The notes under the pieces are model-generated. The model was given only the letters and a program-made list of their open reading frames with translations. It did no database searches and had not been told where the DNA came from. From Lactobacillus sp. (GTDB lineage Bacteria; Bacillota; Bacilli; Lactobacillales; Lactobacillaceae): DNA of 64,000 nt. The translations under genes and the position numbers were made by a program. The stretch lies in contig NZ_JAAVAU010000004.1 in the NCBI RefSeq assembly GCF_014803895.1, positions 1 through 64,000 of the forward strand, read 5' to 3'. This document shows, piece after piece, positions 57,582 to 64,000 of this stretch. Position 1 is the stretch's first letter, and the number at the start of each line of letters is the position of its first letter.

Positions 57582-59390
57582 ATGGCAGGACGTATTCCGG
57601 AAAATTTTATTAATGAAGTACGAAATTCTGTCAATATTGTTGACGTTGTTAGTCAATATGTTTCGCTAGAAAAAAAGGGAAAAGACTATATTGGACTATG
57701 TCCATTTCACCAAGAAAAAACACCATCGTTTACTGTAAGTGAAGGAAAACAATTCTTTAAGTGTTTTGGTTGTGGTAAAGGTGGAAATGTCTTCAAGTTT
57801 ATGATGTACAAAGAGAACTTGAATTTCCCTGAAAGTGTAAAAGCCGTAGCTCAACTTGCTAATATTTCTATGCCCGCAGGCATAGGTTTTGGTGAGACTA
57901 AGTTCAGTCCTTTAAAACAAATTTATAAAGATGCTACGGAGTTCTATCATCATATTCTAATGAATACGAAAATAGGACAAAGGGCGCGTGAATATGCTGA
58001 TAAAAGGCAATTGGATAATGACTTGCTGCAGCACTTTAATGTAGGATATGCTCCAGATAATGAAAATATTTTGTTGACTTATTTACGTCAGCAAGGTTAT
58101 GATGAAAAGCTTTTAAGAGAAAGCGGTCTTTTTGTTGAATCACAGCAAGGTAAATTGTTTGATCGTTTTAGAGATCGATTAATGTTTCCTTTAGATGATG
58201 AATCGGGACATACTGTTGGCTTTTCCGGGAGACGCATTTCAGATGACCCCGAAATTGCTAAGTATATGAACAGTCCTGAAACTAAGATTTTTAATAAATC
58301 TAAGTTACTTTTTCATTTTGCGGAAGCAAAAAAGGCTGCTCGTTCGGAAAATAGATTAATTCTCTATGAAGGATATATGGATGTGATTGCTGCCTATAGG
58401 GCTGGAGTCAAGTCTGGTGTTGCTTCAATGGGAACGAGTCTTACTGAAGAACAAATTTACATGCTTAGAAGAATAATTCCTAATATCATTATCAATTATG
58501 ATGGAGATAATCCAGGAATACATGCAGCTGAACGTGCTACTAGGTTATTTGATAAAATTCCAGGGTTTAACTTGGGAATAGTGGTTTTACCAGATAACCT
58601 TGATCCAGATGAGTATATTAAAAAATATGGTGTAGAACGCTATCAAGGAGAAATTGCGGGTTCTCTTGCTCCACTTGATTTTTTGCTACAACGATTAGCT
58701 TCTAAGTATAATTTGCAAAATGATCGCGAAAAATTAGCCTATATCAGCGCTGGAGTGAAGTTGATAGCGGAAACAAATGATCCTGTTGCAAGTGATTTAT
58801 ACATTGAAAAGCTAGCGAAACAGACTGGTACAACAAGAGAATCTCTTAAAGTTAGTCTCTTAAGAGAGCAAAGAAGACTTAGACAAGTTCAAAAACATAA
58901 AGGTGCTTCACAGCAACCAATTCTGGTAATGCCCCCTGAGGCCGAAGCATCAGCAGTTGAAGTAACACCCAATAGCAAAAATGAAGATCCAACTATTATT
59001 CGCTTGTTCTATCTTTTTCTTCATAGTAAAGAAACACGTGAATATCTTTTACATAAAAATTTTCTTTTCCCTGATGAGCGTTATGCTGAATTAGCTGAAC
59101 TATGGCTAAAATATGAACAGGACTATAACAGTGCAGATATTACAGGATTTGCAGATTTTGTTCCTGATAATCTTCAAGGTATAATTGCAAGTGTAGAAAT
59201 GGCGGATATGCCACCTAATTATGATAAAAAAGAAGTAGATGACCAATTGGAAGCTTTAAAGCGTAAAAAAATTCGCCAACGGTTGGAATATTTACAATCT
59301 GAAATCAAAGATGCACAGATTAAGAGGGATAATGCAACTGTCTTGAAGTTGACAACAGAATTAATTACACTAAAAAGGCAAGTTAATTAG
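57582..59390 (+). CDS. dnaG: DNA primase
   Basis: Makes RNA primers for replication with DnaB. The 602-residue protein has the CHC2 zinc finger (Cys40, His43, Cys61, Cys64: CPFH...CFGC), a catalytic core, the TOPRIM motif [12 protein letters not shown] with Glu263, and DGDNPG, then a C-terminal helicase-binding domain (about 450-602). A weak AAAGGGCGA precedes ATG 57582. It starts the dnaG-rpoD macromolecular-synthesis operon, 14 nt before rpoD. Confidence 0.97.
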   Translation: MAGRIPENFINEVRNSVNIVDVVSQYVSLEKKGKDYIGLCPFHQEKTPSFTVSEGKQFFKCFGCGKGGNVFKFMMYKENLNFPESVKAVAQLANISMPAGIGFGETKFSPLKQIYKDATEFYHHILMNTKIGQRAREYADKRQLDNDLLQHFNVGYAPDNENILLTYLRQQGYDEKLLRESGLFVESQQGKLFDRFRDRLMFPLDDESGHTVGFSGRRISDDPEIAKYMNSPETKIFNKSKLLFHFAEAKKAARSENRLILYEGYMDVIAAYRAGVKSGVASMGTSLTEEQIYMLRRIIPNIIINYDGDNPGIHAAERATRLFDKIPGFNLGIVVLPDNLDPDEYIKKYGVERYQGEIAGSLAPLDFLLQRLASKYNLQNDREKLAYISAGVKLIAETNDPVASDLYIEKLAKQTGTTRESLKVSLLREQRRLRQVQKHKGASQQPILVMPPEAEASAVEVTPNSKNEDPTIIRLFYLFLHSKETREYLLHKNFLFPDERYAELAELWLKYEQDYNSADITGFADFVPDNLQGIIASVEMADMPPNYDKKEVDDQLEALKRKKIRQRLEYLQSEIKDAQIKRDNATVLKLTTELITLKRQVN

Positions 59391-59404
59391 AGGAGGCTTT
59401 TTGT

Positions 59405-60553
59405 ATGGCAGAAAAAAAGACTACCGAAACCACAGATCAAGTTACAGCTTCCCAAAAAGGAGCTACCTTAACGCTTGATAAAGTGGTCAAGCAAATTGTT
59501 AAGGAAGTAAAAAAAGATAAACAGATTACTGATACAGAATTTACTGCGCGTTTAATTACGCCTTACCATTTAGAAGGTAAAGCAGTTGACCAACTTGTTC
59601 AGGAATTTGAAGATAACGGTATTTCTATCGTTGATGAAAAAGGTGAGCCTTCTAAATTAGCCTTAAAGAAACAAAAAGACGTTGAAAAGGCTGAATTAAA
59701 GGATATGTCTGCCCCTTCAAGTGTTCGTATGAATGATCCCGTACGTATGTATTTAAAGGAAATTGGACGAGTTTCTTTATTAAGTGCTGATGAAGAAATT
59801 GCCTTAGCTAAGAGAATCGAAGCAGGCGATGAGGAAGCTAAACAAGAATTGGCTGAAGCTAACTTACGTTTGGTTGTTTCTATTGCTAAGAGATATGTAG
59901 GACGTGGAATGTCCTTCCTTGATTTAATTCAAGAAGGTAACATGGGGTTGATGAAAGCTGTAGATAAATTTGATTATCGCTTAGGTTTTAAATTTTCAAC
60001 TTATGCTACTTGGTGGATTAGACAGGCGATTACTCGTGCTATTGCTGACCAAGCTAGAACTATCAGAATTCCTGTTCACATGGTTGAAACTATCAATAAG
60101 TTGATTAGAATTCAACGTCAATTACTTCAAGACTTAGGTCGTGAACCAACTCCAGAAGAAATCGGTGCTGAAATGGATATGCCAACTGATAAGGTTCGTG
60201 AAATCTTAAAGATTGCTCAGGAACCTGTCTCAATGGAAACTCCTATTGGTGAAGAAGATGATTCACACTTAGGTGACTTTATTGAAGATAAAGATGCAAC
60301 TAGTCCAGAACAACATGCATCTTATGAGTTGCTAAAAGAGCAATTGGAAGAAGTACTAGATACTTTGACTGACCGTGAAGAAAATGTGTTACGTTTAAGA
60401 TTTGGTCTAGATGACGGTCGTACTCGTACTCTTGAAGAAGTTGGTCGTGTATTTGGTGTTACTCGTGAACGTATTAGACAGATTGAAGCTAAAGCTTTAC
60501 GTAAACTTCGTCATCCTAGTCGTTCTAACCAATTGAAAGACTTTTTAGATTAG
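59405..60553 (+). CDS. rpoD: Primary sigma factor (sigma-70/SigA)
   Basis: Vegetative sigma factor that directs RNA polymerase to -35/-10 promoters. The 382-residue protein has region 1.1 (about 15-75), region 1.2/2 with [50 protein letters not shown] (key pattern at about 150-190), region 2.4 [17 protein letters not shown], region 3 and region 4 with [44 protein letters not shown] precedes ATG 59405. It closes the operon with a terminator. Confidence 0.98.
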   Translation: MAEKKTTETTDQVTASQKGATLTLDKVVKQIVKEVKKDKQITDTEFTARLITPYHLEGKAVDQLVQEFEDNGISIVDEKGEPSKLALKKQKDVEKAELKDMSAPSSVRMNDPVRMYLKEIGRVSLLSADEEIALAKRIEAGDEEAKQELAEANLRLVVSIAKRYVGRGMSFLDLIQEGNMGLMKAVDKFDYRLGFKFSTYATWWIRQAITRAIADQARTIRIPVHMVETINKLIRIQRQLLQDLGREPTPEEIGAEMDMPTDKVREILKIAQEPVSMETPIGEEDDSHLGDFIEDKDATSPEQHASYELLKEQLEEVLDTLTDREENVLRLRFGLDDGRTRTLEEVGRVFGVTRERIRQIEAKALRKLRHPSRSNQLKDFLD

Positions 60554-60562
60554 TTGTAAATT

Positions 60563-60606
60563 TAAACGAGTTCTTTTTGTAAAAGCAGAGAGAACTCGTT
60601 TTTATT
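60563..60606 (+). terminator. Terminator after rpoD
   Basis: AAACGAGTTCT (60564-60574) pairs with AGAACTCGTTT (60591-60601), then a T run. Confidence 0.85.
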
Positions 60607-60636
60607 ATGCTAAAATTTTTATAAGGAGTGATTATT

Positions 60637-61317
60637 TTGGAAGAAAGATTAACTCAATTAGCATTAATGGTTGATAAAGATGCACGAGTTGCAGATATTG
60701 GAACTGACCATGCTTACTTGCCAATTGAATTAGTGAATACGGGAAAGATTAATTTCGCAATTGCAAGTGATGTGGCTAAAGGTCCACTTCAAAATGCTAA
60801 AAAAGATATTGAGCAAGCGGGCTTACAAGATAAAATTTCTGCTAGATTAGGCTCTGGTTTAGTAACAATAAAAACAGAAGACAAAATTGATACTGTAGTT
60901 ATTGCTGGAATGGGCGGTAAATTAATGGTGGATCTTTTGCAAGAAGCTAAACAAAGGGGAAATTTATATCCTACTTTGATTTTAGAACCTAATATTGGTG
61001 AACCTAATGTAAGAAAATGGCTTGAAGAGAATAATTATCAAATAGTTCAAGAAAAAATTATTGAAGTTGCTGGTCATATATATGAATTGATTAAGGCAAC
61101 TCATGGCAATAAAAAATATAAACTAACTTTGAAAGAAATCAATTTTGGACCTCTCTTATTGCAAGAAAAATCAAGAGTTTTCTGTAAAAAATGGCATAAT
61201 CAATTATCATATCAAACAAACTTGATCGATAATTTAAATAGGGCTAAGAATAAGGATATTAGCAAAATTAAACAAACAGAAAACTTAATTGAAATGATTA
61301 AGGAGGTGCTTGCATAA
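60637..61317 (+). CDS. trmK: tRNA (adenine(22)-N1)-methyltransferase
   Basis: SAM-dependent enzyme that makes m1A22 in tRNA. The 226-residue protein has motif I VADIGTDHAYLPIELV (about 21-36), SDVAKGPLQNAKKDI (about 50-64), and VVIAGMGGKLMVDLL (about 89-103), all typical of the TrmK family, with a helical C-terminal region. I start at TTG 60637, about 8 nt after AAGGAG; GTG 60628 overlaps that site. It is immediately followed by the Nif3-like gene, the usual order after rpoD. Confidence 0.93.
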   Translation: MEERLTQLALMVDKDARVADIGTDHAYLPIELVNTGKINFAIASDVAKGPLQNAKKDIEQAGLQDKISARLGSGLVTIKTEDKIDTVVIAGMGGKLMVDLLQEAKQRGNLYPTLILEPNIGEPNVRKWLEENNYQIVQEKIIEVAGHIYELIKATHGNKKYKLTLKEINFGPLLLQEKSRVFCKKWHNQLSYQTNLIDNLNRAKNKDISKIKQTENLIEMIKEVLA

Positions 61318-62115
61318 ATGACACAAGTTAGAGAAATAGTTGAACGTTTAAATCAAGATTTTCCAGAAGAAATTGCTAGTAAGGGAGATCCTGTAGGAAT
61401 ACAGATTGGGTCACTTGACCAAGAAACTACTAGAGTGATGACTACTTTGGATGTTCGTCCTGAAGTGGTAGAAGAAGCAGTAGAAAAGAGCGTCGACTTT
61501 ATTGTTAGTCATCATCCGGTTATGTTTCGTCCAGCTAAGAACTTAGATTTTTCTGATCCACAAAATGCAATGTACGCTAATATTATCAAAAATGGAATTA
61601 CGGTATATTCTATCCATACTAATTCAGATAAAGCCCAAGATGGTTCATCTGATTGGGAAGCAGAAGAATTGGGTCTCCAAGATATTAGGCCTTTTGCATT
61701 AGATGAAGATGGAATTGCTATTGGTCGCAAGGGTCGGTTACCTAAGCCAATGAGCGCATATGATTTTGCTTATTATGTTAAAGATAAGATGAAGATTAAG
61801 ATGGCACGTTTAATCACTGCAAGCAATGATAAGGAAATCGCGACAGTAGGTTTCATTTGTGGAGATGGTGGTAAATTTTGGCGTCACGCACTTACTGATA
61901 AGCTCGATGCGTTTATTACCGGTGATGTATACTATCATGTAGGACATGATATAGTTTCCTCTGGGTTAACTGTGGTTGATCCAGGACATTATACAGAAAA
62001 GTTATTTAAGTATAAGGTAGCTGATAGATTAAAGAAGTGGAGTAAAGAAAATAATTGGAATATTCCGGTAGAAATTTCTGAAGTATCAACTAATCCATTT
62101 CAAGATTTATTTTAA
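61318..62115 (+). CDS. Nif3-like dinuclear metal-centre protein (YqfO family)
   Basis: Metal-binding protein of the GTP cyclohydrolase 1 type 2/Nif3 family, 265 residues. The metal ligands are in VSHHPVMF (about 64-71) and GDVYYHVGHD (about 201-210). Short form, without the PII-like insert present in B. subtilis YqfO. Function is not settled. ATG 61318 directly follows the trmK stop; GGAGGTG lies inside the end of trmK. Probably co-transcribed with trmK and pepT. Confidence 0.93.
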   Translation: MTQVREIVERLNQDFPEEIASKGDPVGIQIGSLDQETTRVMTTLDVRPEVVEEAVEKSVDFIVSHHPVMFRPAKNLDFSDPQNAMYANIIKNGITVYSIHTNSDKAQDGSSDWEAEELGLQDIRPFALDEDGIAIGRKGRLPKPMSAYDFAYYVKDKMKIKMARLITASNDKEIATVGFICGDGGKFWRHALTDKLDAFITGDVYYHVGHDIVSSGLTVVDPGHYTEKLFKYKVADRLKKWSKENNWNIPVEISEVSTNPFQDLF

Positions 62116-62130
62116 TTAAAGGAGAAAATA

Positions 62131-63375
62131 ATGACTGAATATCCAACACTTTTACCTCGTTTTTTAAAGTACGTAAAGGTTAATTCAAGATCTGATGAAA
62201 GTAGTGCTCGTATTCCTTCTACGGAGAGAGAAGAAAAGTTTCAAAAAGAAGTAATCATGAAGGAGTTAGAGGAATTAGGTTTGGAAGATGTTCACTATAA
62301 TTCAAAAAGTGGATGTGTAATTGCTACTATTCCGTCTAATCTTGATTATGATGTGCCAGTATTTGGCTTACTTGCACATTGTGATACTGCAGATTTTAAT
62401 TCTGAGAATGTTAAGCCTCAAATTACTGAAAATTATGACGGAAAGTCTAAAATTCAATTAGGTGATACTGAATTTTATCTTGATCCTGAGGTATTTCCAC
62501 ATTTAAAAAACTATAAAGGTCAAACTATCATTTCTGCATCTGGTGACACTTTATTAGGTGGAGATGATAAGTGTGGTATTTCTGAATTAATAACTTTTGC
62601 AGAATACTTAATGAACCATCCAGAAGAAAAGCATGGAAAAATTCGTTTAGCTTTTACTCCTGATGAAGAAATTGGTACTGGAGCAAGTCACTTTGATGTA
62701 GAAGAATTTGGAGCAGACTTTGCGTATACTGTTGATGGTGAAGCACCAGGTAAACTTGATTGGGGTACTTTTTCAGCTGCACAATTTAGTTTAGACATTC
62801 AAGGGGTTAATGTTCACCCTGCAGTGGCTAAAGGACAAATGATTAATGCTATTCAAGTAGGGATTGATTTTCAAAATAAGTTACCAAAAAGTGAAGTTCC
62901 AGAGAAAACAGATGGTAGAGATGGATTTTTCCACTTAATGAATTTTAATGGTACTGTTGATAATGCCCATCTGGATTATATTATTCGTGACTTTGAACGT
63001 GATGGACTAGAAGCAAGAAAGAATCTTGTAAAATCTATTGTTAAAGAAATGAATGATAAGTTTGGTGTTGAACGAATTAAGTTAAAAATGTGGGATCAAT
63101 ACTATAATATGGCGGATGAACTTAAAAAGCATATGGAAATAGTCGACTTGGCTAGGGATGCTTATAAGTCTGTAGGCTTAACTGTAAATGAAGAGCCGGT
63201 TCGTGGTGGTACTGATGGCTCACAATTAACTTATATGGGTTTACCTTGTCCTAATTTATTTGCCGGTGAAGAAAACATGCATGGTAGATACGAGTATACC
63301 GTCTTACAGTCTATGTGGTTGGCCGTTGATGTTTTACGTGAAATCAACCGCTTGAATGTGGAAAGAAATAAGTAA
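62131..63375 (+). CDS. pepT: Peptidase T (tripeptide aminopeptidase)
   Basis: M20-family zinc aminopeptidase that removes the N-terminal residue from tripeptides; cytoplasmic. The 414-residue protein has LLAHCDTADFN (about 79-89) with the first metal His and Asp, GGDDKCGI (about 141-148), FTPDEEIGTGAS (about 174-185) with the catalytic Glu, the dimerisation insert, and the C-terminal GGTDGSQLTYMGLPCPNLFAG near 363-383. AAAGGAG precedes ATG 62131. Peptide use fits an amino-acid-auxotrophic lactobacillus. A strong terminator follows. Confidence 0.96.
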   Translation: MTEYPTLLPRFLKYVKVNSRSDESSARIPSTEREEKFQKEVIMKELEELGLEDVHYNSKSGCVIATIPSNLDYDVPVFGLLAHCDTADFNSENVKPQITENYDGKSKIQLGDTEFYLDPEVFPHLKNYKGQTIISASGDTLLGGDDKCGISELITFAEYLMNHPEEKHGKIRLAFTPDEEIGTGASHFDVEEFGADFAYTVDGEAPGKLDWGTFSAAQFSLDIQGVNVHPAVAKGQMINAIQVGIDFQNKLPKSEVPEKTDGRDGFFHLMNFNGTVDNAHLDYIIRDFERDGLEARKNLVKSIVKEMNDKFGVERIKLKMWDQYYNMADELKKHMEIVDLARDAYKSVGLTVNEEPVRGGTDGSQLTYMGLPCPNLFAGEENMHGRYEYTVLQSMWLAVDVLREINRLNVERNK

Positions 63376-63388
63376 TATTAGGCTTTCA

Positions 63389-63427
63389 TGAGGTTGTCTC
63401 TATATTAGAGATAGCCTCTTTTTTTAT
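63389..63427 (+). terminator. Terminator after pepT
   Basis: GAGGTTGTCTCT (63390-63401) pairs with AGAGATAGCCTC (63407-63418), with two G-T pairs, followed by a long T run. Confidence 0.85.
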
Positions 63428-63460
63428 TTATTTAATTTTAATCTTTCATTAGATTTCACA

Positions 63461-63481
63461 TTTGGAGACACTTTGGAGACA
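63461..63481 (+). repeat. Tandem 10-bp repeat beside the integrase gene
   Basis: TTTGGAGACA occurs at 63461-63470 and 63472-63481, one base apart, just beyond the integrase stop. Such short direct repeats next to an integrase are often arm-type integrase binding sites of an attachment site. Confidence 0.5.
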
Positions 63482-63483
63482 GA

Positions 63484-64000
63484 CTAGCCAAAATTTTGAA
63501 TAGATTCATCAAATTTATTTTGAGTTTTCTTAGTGATATGCAAATAAATTTTTCTAGTAATTTCGGAATCATAATGCCCAACTCTTTTTGAAATTAGATT
63601 TAGTGAATAACCTTCTTCAGCTAATTTTGAAATATGGGTGTGTCTGAAAATGTGTGTTCCGAATTTACGCAAACCAAACTTTTTTTGCATCCTTATTAAA
63701 AAGTAGTAAGCATTATGTGGATTAAATGGACCTTTTTTGTAGTGAGAATAAAACAAAAATTCTGTGGGGTTATTTTCATCACTAATAGCACGTTGATAGA
63801 TTTCCACAGCTTTACGTGGAAGGGAAACATTTCTCATCCCGGCAATAGTTTTAGTAATTTCTTGTTTAATCCAGCCTTTTTCTTCAGTTTCTATCATCGT
63901 TCCATGAACTTTAGCATAGTATATACCATTTTCTTGAAAAATGTCCTCAGGGGTCAAAGAAACGGCTTCACCAATTCGCATGCCAGTTAGGTATAACCAG
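63484..64000 (-). CDS. Tyrosine-family site-specific integrase (5' end outside window)
   Basis: C-terminal catalytic half of a phage or conjugative-element integrase; the frame is open through the right edge, reading LYLTGMRIGEA before the first in-window Met. Catalytic residues are visible: the first Arg in MRIGEA, the HxxR box HIFRHTH (about 120 codons later), the second His in RVGHYDSE, and the nucleophile Tyr in RKIYLHIT. It stops at 63484-63486 with no convergent host gene remains. It marks the start of a probable prophage or other integrative element to the right of pepT. Confidence 0.9.
   Translation of the reverse strand, partial: WLYLTGMRIGEAVSLTPEDIFQENGIYYAKVHGTMIETEEKGWIKQEITKTIAGMRNVSLPRKAVEIYQRAISDENNPTEFLFYSHYKKGPFNPHNAYYFLIRMQKKFGLRKFGTHIFRHTHISKLAEEGYSLNLISKRVGHYDSEITRKIYLHITKKTQNKFDESIQNFG

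Noticed and set aside
63715..63990. A plus-strand frame over the integrase gene
   Set aside because: It is antisense to a frame with the full set of tyrosine recombinase residues, and has no ribosome binding site.

Overview
The window is a low-GC Gram-positive chromosome segment that looks like Lactobacillus, most likely the L. gasseri/L. johnsonii group. The reasons are: AT-rich DNA, strong AGGAGG ribosome binding sites, several TTG/GTG starts, three T-box leaders, CIRCE sites before hrcA, a bile salt hydrolase, a class A sortase and the Bacillota order rpsU-yqeY-phoH-ybeY-era-recO-glyQS-dnaG-rpoD. The species is inferred from content and was not tested by a search.

Layout. 1-4156: end of a ylxQ-like gene, then infB, rbfA and truB (translation initiation, ribosome maturation, pseudouridylation). 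4172-9047: heat-shock operon hrcA-grpE-dnaK-dnaJ behind two CIRCE operators. 9199-14955: lepA, sortase, recJ and apt, mostly separate units. 14995-18989: a more accessory block with an Lsa-type antibiotic-resistance ABC-F gene behind a leader-peptide attenuator, a gene of unknown function bracketed by a 22-bp direct repeat, and a polytopic membrane protein. 19044-26522: cardiolipin synthase, dihydrofolate reductase, a small membrane protein, a P3A-type ATPase divergent from a LysR regulator with a LysR box between them, then a gene-poor stretch with a 34-aa small gene, a two-spacer type I-E CRISPR remnant without cas genes, a 52-aa membrane peptide gene and a broken RelB/DinJ antitoxin gene, and a PAP2 phosphatase. 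26556-33903: enolase, an EttA/YbiT-type ABC-F protein, bile salt hydrolase, and a methionine T-box with a MetQ-N-I transporter. 33911-38958: secreted SEC10/PgrA-like protein, fumarate reductase plus an LDH-fold dehydrogenase carrying the malate-type specificity residue, and a ThrE exporter. 38967-50209: YbaK, PrmA, Rel, Dtd, the T-box hisS-aspS operon, an aminotransferase, YitT and a PPDK regulatory protein. 50279-63426: rpsU through pepT, a conserved housekeeping series with a glycine T-box before glyQS. 63461-64000: the 3' end of a tyrosine integrase that runs off the window, probably the edge of a prophage or other integrative element.

How the parts work together. Most genes serve translation and its control: initiation, ribosome assembly, aminoacyl-tRNA synthesis sensed by T-boxes, tRNA proofreading and tRNA/ribosomal methylation, and the stringent response. 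Chaperones, acid/cation pumping, membrane-lipid genes and bile salt hydrolase fit life in the gut. The least ordinary signals are the ABC-F attenuator with a MRSLIF leader peptide, the malate-type dehydrogenase joined to fumarate reductase, the overlapping Asp/His specifier in the hisS-aspS T-box, the ABC-F protein with one degenerate ATP site, and the cluster of relics around the CRISPR remnant. I saw no tRNA or rRNA gene and no complete insertion sequence. I did not find a clearly new multi-gene defence or biosynthetic system.
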